Source: CADEFX01 sp050260355 (GTDB taxonomy: Bacteria; Pseudomonadota; Alphaproteobacteria; Rhizobiales; Hyphomicrobiaceae). Taken from it: DNA of 64,000 nt. The position numbers were made by a program, and so were the translations under genes. This document shows, piece by piece, positions 1-8,157 of this stretch. Numbering within the stretch: position 1 is the stretch's first letter; the number at the start of each line of letters is the position of its first letter. The DNA lies in assembly GCA_050260355.1 (NCBI GenBank), contig JBLNBZ010000046.1, positions 1 through 64,000 of the forward strand, written 5' to 3'. The notes under the pieces were generated by a model, which had not been told where the DNA came from, did no database searches, and was given only the letters and a program-made list of their open reading frames with translations.

Positions 1-325
1 CGGACGCTGCCGTCGTTGATGGAAACAGCGCCGAGATCGGCGTCAGCCGTCCCTCATCGACCACGCGCCGCATGATGCGCGACACTTGTGCGAAACGCTG
101 CCAGAACTCCCAGCCGAACGCATCGATGAAGAACAGCACGATCTTCTGCGGTCGCGGGTAACGGGAGCCGAAGCAATCGACGGGCAGCAGCGGCCCGACC
201 TTCTCCCCGGTCAGCAAGTAATGGACGGTCGCCGGGATATTGCCGAAGGAATAGTCGGCGTAGATCGGCTTCAGCAGCCGATCATCGAGCGGCTCAAATC
301 GTGTCAGCGTTGCGTTGTTGATCAG
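1..325 (-). CDS. Alkaline-phosphatase-superfamily phosphodiesterase, 5' part only
   Basis: Only the first 108 codons are present; the gene runs off the left edge of the window. The peptide contains KIVLFFIDAFGWEFW, and later ISALFPSTTAAS. This resembles the N-terminal metal-binding Asp and nucleophile Thr region of type I phosphodiesterase / nucleotide pyrophosphatase proteins, which hydrolyse phosphate esters using two metal ions. No ATG, GTG or TTG start fits. The frame is closed by a TGA at 344-346, and the first usable codon is CTG at 323-325, six bases after a GGGAGG ribosome site. I therefore propose a CTG start. Family assignment is moderate because the rest of the protein is missing. 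Confidence 0.6.
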   Translation of the reverse strand, partial: MINNATLTRFEPLDDRLLKPIYADYSFGNIPATVHYLLTGEKVGPLLPVDCFGSRYPRPQKIVLFFIDAFGWEFWQRFAQVSRIMRRVVDEGRLTPISALFPSTTAAS

Positions 326-420
326 GGCCTGCCTCCCGCCGCGTCATAAAGACCGGCCGGAAGCGGCCGGCCGGCCGTACATCGAGTTGGCGCAATCTGA
401 GGGGTGCGGTCAAGCCGCAT

Positions 421-1710
421 TCATCGCACGGCAAACGGAGCCTGATAGGGCCGGCCGAAAGGAACGCCGGCCATGACGACGCCCGACGGCTTGAGCTGCA
501 CGCGGCCCTGGCGCTTGTTGTTGCGCGTGTCCACGAACTCTACAGGACCCTCGACGAGCTCGAGCAACGACAGGTCTGCTGGCGCCCCGATCTGCAAGGT
601 CCCGAGCTTGGGAGCCCGATTGATCACGCGCGCGGGGTTGACGGTGGTCATCGCCACCACCTGCTCCAACGTCAGCCCCATGTTGAGAAACTTGCTCATG
701 ACCCAGGTCAGATACGGCATGCCGGGCGTGTTGCCGGAGAAGACGTGAATGTCCGAGGAGATCGTGTCGGGGCCCGCACCGGCAGGCATGGCGACCTCCG
801 CCACCGTGTAGTCGAAGCTGCCGCCGCCGTGACCGATATCGAAGATGACGCCGCGCTGCTTAGCCGCCAATGCAGCCGGCAGCAGCTTGCCGTCCTGGAC
901 GATGTTGGTGAGCTTGCCCGCGATGTTCGGCGCGCCCGAGTAGCAGTGCGTGAGGACATCGCCCGGGCGCAGCGTATCCAGGATCTGGGTCATCAGCTCC
1001 GGCGTCTCCACGCCGCCGATATGCGCCATAACTTTGGCGCCCGTCCCCGCAATCTCGCAGGCCTTGATGGCGCGCTTCAGCGGCTCGAGCCCGTGCTTGG
1101 CAATGACGTTCTCGCTCATGCGCACCTTGATGCCGAGCACCATGTCGAAGTTCTCGGCTACGGCCTTGGCGGCAGCATCGGTCTGCGCGTAGTCGATGTT
1201 GTAAAGCTCCGGGACCGGGAAGCCGGCGAGACCGATGTTGGCGATATGCACGAACGCGTAGAGGCGGGCGCGGGTCTGCCCGACGATGGCACGCCGGAAC
1301 GCGGCAATGTTGTTGGCGCCCGCGTCACCGGCGGACACGAACGTGGTGGTGGCCTGGAACGGTATGAGCTCGTCGGCTGGAATGCCGATGGCCGAGCCGT
1401 ACGGGAATACGTGAGAGTGCAGATCAATGAGGCCCGGCGTCACCAGCTTGCCATTGGCGTTGAGAACCTTGAGGCCCCTGTCCGCGGGGATTTCGGCGTC
1501 GACCGCCTCGATGACACCAAAACGAATGCCGACGTCTCGCTTCGCGCGAAGGCTCTGGCTCGGATCGACGACGTCGCCGCCTTTCACGATCAGGTCGAAC
1601 TTGTCGTTCGGGCCCATCGCAGCGGTCGCGGCGCTGCTTTGCGCCATGAGCGCTCCGATCGCGACCGATCCGCTGGAGATGAGGAACTGACGGCGGGATG
1701 AAAAGTGCAT
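421..1710 (-). CDS. Tat-exported amidohydrolase / deacetylase-type metallohydrolase
   Basis: This is a 429-residue amidohydrolase-superfamily TIM barrel that probably hydrolyses an N-acyl or cyclic amide substrate; the substrate is unknown. Metal-site signatures are visible: H98-x-H100 in GLIDLHSH, a candidate carbamylated Lys at about 195 in LGIKVRMSE, His 230 in MAHIGG, His 255 in THCYSG, and the Asp in SSDIH near 318. The N-terminus carries SRRQFL and a hydrophobic Ala-rich stretch, so a twin-arginine signal is likely and the enzyme would be periplasmic. The ATG follows GGGGAG at good spacing. No functional partner lies next to it, and the next gene upstream (YcaQ-like) has its own leader. 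The family call is firm and the reaction is open. Confidence 0.85.
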   Translation of the reverse strand: MHFSSRRQFLISSGSVAIGALMAQSSAATAAMGPNDKFDLIVKGGDVVDPSQSLRAKRDVGIRFGVIEAVDAEIPADRGLKVLNANGKLVTPGLIDLHSHVFPYGSAIGIPADELIPFQATTTFVSAGDAGANNIAAFRRAIVGQTRARLYAFVHIANIGLAGFPVPELYNIDYAQTDAAAKAVAENFDMVLGIKVRMSENVIAKHGLEPLKRAIKACEIAGTGAKVMAHIGGVETPELMTQILDTLRPGDVLTHCYSGAPNIAGKLTNIVQDGKLLPAALAAKQRGVIFDIGHGGGSFDYTVAEVAMPAGAGPDTISSDIHVFSGNTPGMPYLTWVMSKFLNMGLTLEQVVAMTTVNPARVINRAPKLGTLQIGAPADLSLLELVEGPVEFVDTRNNKRQGRVQLKPSGVVMAGVPFGRPYQAPFAVR

Positions 1711-1785
1711 GGCGTTTTCTCCCCTATGGTGTCATTGCCGGAGAGCGTGCGCCCGCACTGTGTTGCGGTCAAGGCATGTCGCGGC

Positions 1786-2931
1786 TCAGGTCGCGAGCTG
1801 GAAGCGCTCGAAGCGGTGCAGCTCCTGCTCGATGCGCGCTTTGTGTCGCCGCGCCGATCCGTTGCCGACCCAGGTCCACTTTTGTACCAGCAGCTTCCTG
1901 TTCGCGCGATCCGCCTTCAGGTCGATGGCGGCGACAATGTCCTCGCCGAGCAGGACGGGCAGCGCGAAGTATCCGAGCACACGCTTCTCTTTCGGCACGT
2001 AGGCCTCGAAGCGGTGCTCGTAATCGAAGAAGAAGTGCAATCGCTTGCGCTGAATGATCAGCGGGTCGAAGGGCGACAGGATGTGGACCTGCTCTTGCGA
2101 TGGATCTGGAGTGTCCTCCAGTGCGTCGGGCCGGGCCCAATGCTGTATCTTGCCTGCGCCTTCGATAGCGAGCTCGACGAGCTCTCTGCGCCTCACCTTC
2201 GCCTCGATGAGCCGGCGCACACCTGGCTTGCGCTTGGCATCGCCCTGGCAGATCGAATCGAGGCTCACGACGCCCTGCGCGCGCAGGCTCCGCTCGAGCA
2301 GATACTCCAGAAGCTGCCGCTCCGTTGCCGGCTTCGGCCGCCGCTCCCAGCCGAAGTGCCGGTCCGTCAGCTCATAGGTCTTGAGCATGCCCGTGCGCGA
2401 GCTAACGGTCAGCGTGCCGTTGAAGAAGGCGAGCTGCAGGGCTCGCCTCGACGGCTTGCGGCTCGCCCAGGGGTGATCCTTCTCGACCAGCACATCCTCC
2501 TCGATATCGCGGATGGTGAGCGCACCGTGCCTCCTGATGCGGCTCACCACCTTGCGCACGTCCTCCTGCTTCACGGAGTTGAACCAGCGCAGGGGCTGGA
2601 GCCGGAAGCGCTTCATCGTCCCGGTGAAGTAGCGAATGTCGCGCGTGGGTACGTACGAAAGGGCGTGCGTCCAGTATTCGAAGACCGATTTGTCGACCGC
2701 CTGAGCCTGATGCAGGTCTCGCCGCTCATAGTCCGGAATGCGGGTGTAGAGGATGTGGTGGTGGCACCTCTCGATCACGTTGATGGTGTCGATTTGCACG
2801 TAGCCCAGGTGCTCGACGGCGGCGCGGGTCGCCTCGGGTCCGGCGCCGAAGGGGGCCGCGGTGTCGAGTCTCTGGGCACGCAGCCAGATGCGTCTCGCTC
2901 GCGATTTGTTGAAAGCGTAGGGAGGGGGCAT
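1786..2931 (-). CDS. YcaQ/AlkX-family winged-helix DNA glycosylase
   Basis: This 381-residue protein belongs to the HTH_42 family (COG3214). The Escherichia coli member YcaQ unhooks interstrand cross-links and removes alkylated bases. The N-terminal part carries the family pattern VQIDTINVIERCHHHILYTR, followed by VFEYWTHALSYVP. The centre and C-terminus contain repeated winged-helix segments (for example LTIRDIEEDVL) and a late HILSPFDPLIIQRKRL block typical of the family. It is probably a cytoplasmic DNA-repair enzyme. I see no strong ribosome site before the ATG at 2931, so the start could lie slightly further in. It stands alone and is transcribed leftward. Confidence 0.85.
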   Translation of the reverse strand: MPPPYAFNKSRARRIWLRAQRLDTAAPFGAGPEATRAAVEHLGYVQIDTINVIERCHHHILYTRIPDYERRDLHQAQAVDKSVFEYWTHALSYVPTRDIRYFTGTMKRFRLQPLRWFNSVKQEDVRKVVSRIRRHGALTIRDIEEDVLVEKDHPWASRKPSRRALQLAFFNGTLTVSSRTGMLKTYELTDRHFGWERRPKPATERQLLEYLLERSLRAQGVVSLDSICQGDAKRKPGVRRLIEAKVRRRELVELAIEGAGKIQHWARPDALEDTPDPSQEQVHILSPFDPLIIQRKRLHFFFDYEHRFEAYVPKEKRVLGYFALPVLLGEDIVAAIDLKADRANRKLLVQKWTWVGNGSARRHKARIEQELHRFERFQLAT

Positions 2932-3065
2932 TCGAAAGGGGATGTAGCGCCTGGGCGGGGTGAGTTAACGCATTTGCGAGTTACAGGTGGAACAGCCTGG
3001 CGGATCTGGCGTTTGTAGGCTTCGAGAACCGACCAACCACCCTAATGATACTCCTCAAGCCGGCC

Positions 3066-3383
3066 ATGGACGACCTCGCTGCAAAAACCGTGACGTTACT
3101 TAAGCCATATCTGAGGAATGGGGGAGATTGCTTTGTACCGGATGCGCGGCTCTCGGATCTCGGGATCGACCCGCTCGATCTTCCCATCCTTGCCCTCGAC
3201 ATCGAGGACGCCTTCGACATCGACATCGGTTACGATGAGATCGGCCGCGTCGAGACCATCAGAGGTGTCGTCGAGCGGGTCCGCTCGCGTGTCGCTGCGA
3301 AGCGTCAGGCACGCTCGCGCGCGTCTTCCGAGGCCGGCCGCCGCACGAGCAGCGCCTGGCTCAGGGCGAGTCTCAAGAGCTGA
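3066..3383 (+). CDS. Acyl-carrier-protein-like protein lacking the phosphopantetheine serine
   Basis: This 105-residue protein aligns over its first 80 residues with the ACP encoded at 43357-43632: both start MDD, and both have the block LDL..LxxDIEDxFxIxI. In that ACP, Ser36 in IESLDLA is the phosphopantetheine site. Here the same position 36 is Pro in GIDPLDLP (codon CCG at 3171-3173). It should therefore not carry an acyl group and may act as a scaffold, regulator or degenerate copy. The C-terminus has an Arg/Ser-rich extension after residue 80. A further in-frame ATG lies at 3045, but the alignment favours 3066. The neighbours (YcaQ, Dps) give no pathway. The family call is good; the function is unknown. 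Confidence 0.7.
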   Translation: MDDLAAKTVTLLKPYLRNGGDCFVPDARLSDLGIDPLDLPILALDIEDAFDIDIGYDEIGRVETIRGVVERVRSRVAAKRQARSRASSEAGRRTSSAWLRASLKS

Positions 3384-3668
3384 CCTCCGTTGGGCCGGCG
3401 CCTTGCGGGGCGGCCTGCGGGAACTGCACGAGCGCCACGCAGGCCTGCCCGGCCCACCGCCGGATTTCTTCTCGCGCTTTCAAGCGGATGACAGGTATCC
3501 GACGGGAACCGGGTGTGGGCAGAGACGATGATGGCGTAGCATGTCGGTTCCGCCCGAAGCTCATGGCTTCGCGGGTGCGGGTCTTCGTGTCGGGGAGCGC
3601 GAAACCCATTTGAAGGGTCTTGATCCCTCTGCTGGGACAAGAGAGCTGCTCGAACGTAGGAGACTGTG

Positions 3669-4184
3669 ATGAGCGTGAAGGACGCAAAGGCCCGGCGCGC
3701 AGCGCCGCTCGACACCCCGACCAACCTGACATCGAACGCCACGCGCGATATATCGGCTTCGCTCACAACCCTGCTCGCCGACATGTTCGCCCTCTACTTG
3801 AAGACGAAGAACTTCCACTGGCACGTGTCAGGGCCACACTTCCGCGACTATCACCTGATGCTCGATGAGCAGGGTGAGCAGATCTTCGCGACCACGGATG
3901 CAATTGCCGAGCGCGTCCGGAAAATCGGCGGCACGACGTTGCGCTCGATCGGCCATATCTCGCGCCTGCAGCGCGTTCTGGATAACGACGCCGACTTCGT
4001 ATCGCCTGGCGACATGCTGGCCGAGCTGCGCGACGACAACAAGGAGCTCACCGCCCGCATGAGGGAGACGCACGACCTGTGCGACGAGCACGGCGATGTG
4101 GCGACCGCCAGCCTGCTCGAGGTGTGGATCGACGAGGCCGAAAAGCGCACGTGGTTCCTGTTCGAGGCAGGTCGGCAGGCTTGA
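3669..4184 (+). CDS. Dps/ferritin-like DNA-protection protein
   Basis: This 171-residue member of the Dps family stores iron using peroxide and shields DNA in starvation or oxidative stress, usually as a dodecamer. Ferroxidase-site signatures are present: KTKNFHWHVSGPHF, with the His residues of the inter-subunit iron site, and the following LDEQGEQIF, which supplies the Asp/Glu ligands. The C-terminal segment DEHGDVATASLLEVWIDEAEKRTWFLFEAG completes the four-helix bundle. An AGGAG ribosome site lies six bases before the ATG at 3669; a GTG three bases upstream is possible but too close to it. The gene is monocistronic as far as I can see. Confidence 0.92.
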   Translation: MSVKDAKARRAAPLDTPTNLTSNATRDISASLTTLLADMFALYLKTKNFHWHVSGPHFRDYHLMLDEQGEQIFATTDAIAERVRKIGGTTLRSIGHISRLQRVLDNDADFVSPGDMLAELRDDNKELTARMRETHDLCDEHGDVATASLLEVWIDEAEKRTWFLFEAGRQA

Positions 4185-4511
4185 GCCGGCGATCCCGCCG
4201 CGAGGCGCGATTCGAGTGAGGGCAACGCTCGTGTCGCGCCACGCTCCCGGCGCCCCGCCACGCTCTCCGCGCCCCATTGTAGTTGTGCTGCTCACCCTCA
4301 CGGACTGCAAAGCTCGGCTGAGCGACCCTCGCAAAGGTTGCCTGCAGGCGACGGGTGAGAATTTCTCGAATTGCTTATGAGATCTTCTTGTTTGCGCTGA
4401 GGGCGCACGCTCCCCACCTTCCATGGTGAGTGCGGCGACCGCACCGCCGAGGCCTGTTCGCGAAGCCGTCGCCGGCATCCGTCGCCCTTGAGCCAAGAGA
4501 CGGGAGTCCCC
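4185..4511. other. Intergenic stretch without a recognisable gene
   Basis: This is 327 bases between the Dps gene and the CmcJ-like gene. No reading frame resembles a protein, and no clear hairpin followed by a T-tract marks the end of the Dps gene. It presumably carries the promoter for the next gene, but I cannot pick out a convincing -35/-10 pair. Confidence 0.4.
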
Positions 4512-5357
4512 ATGAGCCTGCAAAGTGCAAGCATCGAGACGTTGCCTTCGATCGAGGCCGAGCTGAATTATCTGGCGCCGACGCACGAGAAGCCGCGCAC
4601 GTATGCCTACGAGCCGCCCGCGGGCGTGCCGCGCACGACCGTCGTGAACGAGCCTCACCGCGTCGAGATCAGCGACGCCCGCCCGATTATCTCCGGCATC
4701 TCGCTTGACAGGGAAGGCTTCGGGCTGGTGCGCCATGTCAGCGAGGTCCGCGACTTCTACGACGATGCGCAGGTGACGCGCATCTATTACGCGGAGGCGG
4801 AGAGGATCCTGAAGGATGTGACGGGCGCCGATCGCGTCCTCATCTTCGACCACACCGTGCGCCGCCGTGTGCCGGGCAGCGAGGACAGGCGCGGCGATGG
4901 TCCGCGCCAGCCGGTGCCGCGCGTGCACGTCGACCAGACGGAGATGTCCGGACCGAAGCGCGTGAGCGATCTGCTGCCCGATGAAGCGGACGAGCTGCTG
5001 CGCGGGCGTGTGCAGATCATCAATCTGTGGCGGCCGATCAGAGGGCCGCTGCAGGACGCACCGCTCGCCGTGTGCGATGCGCTCACGGTGGAGCCCGGAC
5101 AGCTGGTTCCGTCCGACCTGATCTACCGGGACCGCGTCGGTGAAACGTACTCGGTAACCTTCGATCCGAGGCACCGCTGGTTCTATGTGCCCCGCATGCA
5201 GGCCAACGAGGTGCTGCTGCTCAAGTGCTACGATTCCATGACGGACGGACGGGCACGCTTCGCACCCCACACGGCCTTCACCGATCCCACCATGCCGCCC
5301 GACGCCCTGCCGCGCGAGAGCATCGAGCTCAGGGCGCTGGTATTCCATCAGGCTTAA
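4512..5357 (+). CDS. CmcJ/NvfI-family oxidoreductase
   Basis: This 281-residue protein belongs to the family named after cephamycin CmcJ and fungal NvfI, non-haem iron-type oxygenase relatives often annotated as methyltransferases. Family hallmarks are VLIFDHTVRRR, the PRVHVDQT (H-x-D) element, IINLWRPI, then HRWFYVPRM...EVLLLKCYDS, and the C-terminal PRESIELRALVF. The substrate cannot be read from sequence. The ATG at 4512 follows GGGAG at five bases; a TTG 24 bases upstream is a less likely start. A perfect hairpin lies seven bases after the stop codon. No biosynthetic cluster surrounds it, so the role is probably housekeeping or detoxification (inference). Confidence 0.8.
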   Translation: MSLQSASIETLPSIEAELNYLAPTHEKPRTYAYEPPAGVPRTTVVNEPHRVEISDARPIISGISLDREGFGLVRHVSEVRDFYDDAQVTRIYYAEAERILKDVTGADRVLIFDHTVRRRVPGSEDRRGDGPRQPVPRVHVDQTEMSGPKRVSDLLPDEADELLRGRVQIINLWRPIRGPLQDAPLAVCDALTVEPGQLVPSDLIYRDRVGETYSVTFDPRHRWFYVPRMQANEVLLLKCYDSMTDGRARFAPHTAFTDPTMPPDALPRESIELRALVFHQA

Positions 5358-5363
5358 CGGGCG

Positions 5364-5392
5364 GATCGCCGCTGCGGATTGCAGCGGCGATC
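5364..5392 (+). terminator. Perfect hairpin after the CmcJ-like gene
   Basis: GATCGCCGCTGC (5364-5375) and GCAGCGGCGATC (5381-5392) form a perfect 12-bp stem with a five-base loop. It begins six bases after the stop codon. No T-run follows, so it is either an intrinsic terminator without a U-tract or an mRNA 3'-end stabiliser. Confidence 0.6.
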
Positions 5393-5704
5393 GCTGCCGA
5401 GACGGCAGGCGCTTTCGATCGCGCTCCCCTGTGCAACCTCGGCCAGGGCCGGAATGCGATGCGATCTCGCGCGATTGCTAACCAGAATCGCTGCTTGTCG
5501 CTCTGCTTGCGCACGCATGCCGGTATATAGGGCCGGCGTCGGATTGGGTACCGGAGCCAGCGTGCACGTCGCCGGCAAATCGGGCGGATGTGTGCTGCGT
5601 TGGGCTTCGCTTTCCTACGGCCGATGCAGTAGAATTGCTCGTGCGAGTTCCTCGCTCGCGGTGGTCCTGAGCCGTCAGCGGCGCAGCCGCCTGTCTTGCG
5701 ATTC
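5393..5704. other. Non-coding stretch before the polysaccharide block
   Basis: About 310 bases lie between the hairpin and the first glycosyltransferase. Overlapping reading frames exist on both strands but none looks like a protein. It should hold the promoter of the rightward GT4 gene. I see no operator-like repeat in it. Confidence 0.4.
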
Positions 5705-7009
5705 ATGCCGACCGGCCGAACGTCGGGTCTGACCTATGCACCACGGGGTGACGGGGCCTTGAGGATTGCCATCAATGTCTGCGTCGAGCCTGGCTTTTAT
5801 GGCGGCGTAGCACCTGCATTGCGCAGTCTCATATCGGCGCTTGGCTTGCTGACCGACGGACCGGAGGAATATGACATCGTGGTCGGCGCGGACGACAATA
5901 CCGAATGGCTCTGCCCGCTCGGTGCCAATCAGAGGTTCGTGACACGGCCAAAGGTGAGGCCACGGCTGCTGCGGCGGCTGGTGTCGCCGGTCGTCCCGCG
6001 GCTGCGCCGGCTGCTCGAGGTCGACCTGCGGAAATGGCCCGAGGTTCCGGTCTCAGATGGGTTTCTCGAGAGCCTCGGCTGCGACGTCGTGCATTTTCCA
6101 ACCCAGTTTGCATTCATGCTGTGCGCCGTGCCCAGCGTCTACAATCCGCACGATCTGCAGCATCTGCACTACCCGCAATTCTTCTCACCCGCCGACCTTG
6201 TCCTGCGAGAGACGTTCTATCCCGCCGGTTGTAGGTATGCGAAAGCGGTCATTGTCAACTCGCAGTGGGTCAAGGATGACGTCGTCCGACACTACAATGT
6301 CTCGCCCTCGAAGGTGCACGTGGTTCCCGAAGCGTCGCCGACGCAGCTCATGCCGGAAGCTTCGGTCGAGGATGCCGCTCGCGTGAGGGAGCGCTACGAC
6401 CTGAGTGCGGACTTTGCCCTCTACCCGGCAACGACATGGCCGCACAAAAATCATCTGCGCCTGTTCGAAGCGCTGGCCTACTTGCGCGACCGTCGTGGCT
6501 TGGTCGTGCAACTCGTATGTACCGGCACCCGACATGAGCGATCCTGGCCTCAGATCGAAGCGAAGCTCTCGCAACTCGGCCTGACCGATCAGGTCCGGTT
6601 CCTCGGATTCGTGCCGGACGAAGACTTGCGCGGGCTCTACCGCCTCGCGACGTGCCTTGTTCTGCCCACGTTGTTCGAAGCCAACAGCCTGCCCGTTTTC
6701 GAGGCATGGCATGCCGGGCTGCCGGTCGCCTCATCCAACGTCACGGCGCTGCCGGAGCAGATCGGCGAGGCCGGCTTGCTCTTCGATCCGCTTGATCCGA
6801 CGGCGATCGGCGATGCGCTCGCCCGCTTGTTCACAGAGGCGCCGCTGCGAGCAGAGCTGCGGGACAAGGGCCACCGCCGCCTTGCCGATTTCGATTGGAC
6901 GCGGACCGCCAAGGCGTATCGGGCGATCTACCGGCAGACCGCCGGCCAGAAACTCTGCGACGAGGATCGTTCCCTCCTCGAATGGGACTGGATGAAAAAG
7001 CCTGGCTGA
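5705..7009 (+). CDS. Family 4 glycosyltransferase
   Basis: This 434-residue GT-B glycosyltransferase transfers a sugar from a nucleotide sugar to a growing glycan, on the cytoplasmic side. The N-terminal domain opens with LRIAINVCVEPGFYGGVAPAL. The donor-binding C-terminal domain contains ALYPATTWPHKNH, then VRFLGFVPDEDL, and the E-x7-E motif region FEANSLPVFEAWHAGLPVASS, followed by GLLFDPLD. The pattern PxTTWPHKN fits GT4 proteins that act on lipid-linked or polysaccharide acceptors. The ATG at 5705 is chosen over a TTG nine bases upstream. It starts the surface-polysaccharide block and is followed after about 115 bases by a GT2 gene on the same strand. Confidence 0.88.
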   Translation: MPTGRTSGLTYAPRGDGALRIAINVCVEPGFYGGVAPALRSLISALGLLTDGPEEYDIVVGADDNTEWLCPLGANQRFVTRPKVRPRLLRRLVSPVVPRLRRLLEVDLRKWPEVPVSDGFLESLGCDVVHFPTQFAFMLCAVPSVYNPHDLQHLHYPQFFSPADLVLRETFYPAGCRYAKAVIVNSQWVKDDVVRHYNVSPSKVHVVPEASPTQLMPEASVEDAARVRERYDLSADFALYPATTWPHKNHLRLFEALAYLRDRRGLVVQLVCTGTRHERSWPQIEAKLSQLGLTDQVRFLGFVPDEDLRGLYRLATCLVLPTLFEANSLPVFEAWHAGLPVASSNVTALPEQIGEAGLLFDPLDPTAIGDALARLFTEAPLRAELRDKGHRRLADFDWTRTAKAYRAIYRQTAGQKLCDEDRSLLEWDWMKKPG

Positions 7010-7124
7010 TTTGAAGGCACGCCCTATATGCCGATGCACAATTGGACTAGGAAGCGCGGGCCTCTCAGCCATGCTATGATAAAGTTATCGACGAAGAATA
7101 ACGGATCGAGAAAGACGACATTAC

Positions 7125-8093
7125 ATGGTGTTTAGCTGGCCCTGGGGAGTGTCACCGACATTTTCAGCGGATCATGATGGCCCGCTCCCGCGGATCAGTA
7201 TCGTAACGCCGAACTATAATGGTGCCAGATACCTCGAGGCGACGATCCGATCAGTAATCTGCCAGGGCTACCCAAATCTTCAGTATATCGTCGTGGACGG
7301 GGGAAGCACTGATGGCAGCCTGGAGATCATAAATCGATATCGTGATCATATCTCGGTCGTCATCAGCGAGCCGGATAATGGTCATGGAGATGCGCTGAAT
7401 AAGGGTTTCCAAAGGGCAGATGGACAAATCCTTGCCTGGCTCAATTCCGACGATATGTATTTGCCGTGGACGTTTCAAACCGTCGCAGAGGTATTCACGA
7501 AGTTTCCTCACGTTCGATGGATCGAGGGACTGCAGTCGTACTGGGATGTAAGCGGTCGCTTGTACGGCACCCAGAACAGTTTGCCGCTGAACCAGTACGA
7601 CTATTTGTTGGGGTGCTACGAATGGATACAGCAGGAGTCGACGTTTTGGACGAAAGATTTGTGGAGCGAGGCTGGAGGCCGGATCGCGGAAGACTACAAG
7701 CTGATGATTGACGGTGAATTGTGGGCCAGGTTTTTCCTGCATTCGCGCCTGCACCGCGTCGGATACCACCTCTCAGGTTTTCGGCCGCACGGTGCAAACA
7801 GGTCGCACAATACCGAATTGTTGAGACAGGAGATGGCCCGGGCCATCGACGCGTTGCGCGCGGCGGCCCCGCCCGAAGCTCTCGATCTCGTAAAGCAGTT
7901 CAAGCGAATCCGGAAGCTGCTGTCTCCAATTCCTTCGGCGGCCATTCAAGGCGGGATAGCGAGAAGGCTTATTCCGGAGCAATTGCGCAAGATGGGGTAC
8001 GAGATAATCTGGCGAGATCCCGATCTGCTCGGCACCGACAGTTGGAAAATCAGCGAGATTCCGTTCCGATATAGCCGGGTTCATCCTTGGTAG
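7125..8093 (+). CDS. Family 2 glycosyltransferase
   Basis: This 322-residue GT-A glycosyltransferase builds polysaccharide from a nucleotide sugar donor. The N-terminal Rossmann-like half shows ISIVTPNYNGARYLEATIRS, then YIVVDGGSTDGS, and the metal-binding DxD-type element LAWLNSDDMY. No membrane helices are obvious, so it is probably cytoplasmic or peripheral. The gene and its 115-base upstream spacer look visibly richer in A and T than the flanking genes, which hints at separate acquisition. This is by eye only. It is the last rightward gene before a convergent pair of sugar-nucleotide genes. Confidence 0.9.
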   Translation: MVFSWPWGVSPTFSADHDGPLPRISIVTPNYNGARYLEATIRSVICQGYPNLQYIVVDGGSTDGSLEIINRYRDHISVVISEPDNGHGDALNKGFQRADGQILAWLNSDDMYLPWTFQTVAEVFTKFPHVRWIEGLQSYWDVSGRLYGTQNSLPLNQYDYLLGCYEWIQQESTFWTKDLWSEAGGRIAEDYKLMIDGELWARFFLHSRLHRVGYHLSGFRPHGANRSHNTELLRQEMARAIDALRAAAPPEALDLVKQFKRIRKLLSPIPSAAIQGGIARRLIPEQLRKMGYEIIWRDPDLLGTDSWKISEIPFRYSRVHPW

Positions 8094-8157
8094 CTCAGGC
8101 GCCGGCCGGCCGCGACGATGGGCCGGGCGATCTCGGGGTCCGAGATGATGACCGGTG

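Noticed and set aside
745..1701. 318-codon plus-strand frame opposite the amidohydrolase gene
   Set aside because: Shadow of the real minus-strand gene, with Arg/Val-rich sequence and no motif.
1705..3018. Long open frame on the plus strand opposite the YcaQ-like gene
   Set aside because: It is antisense to a well-supported gene and its translation has no family features; high GC keeps the opposite frame open.
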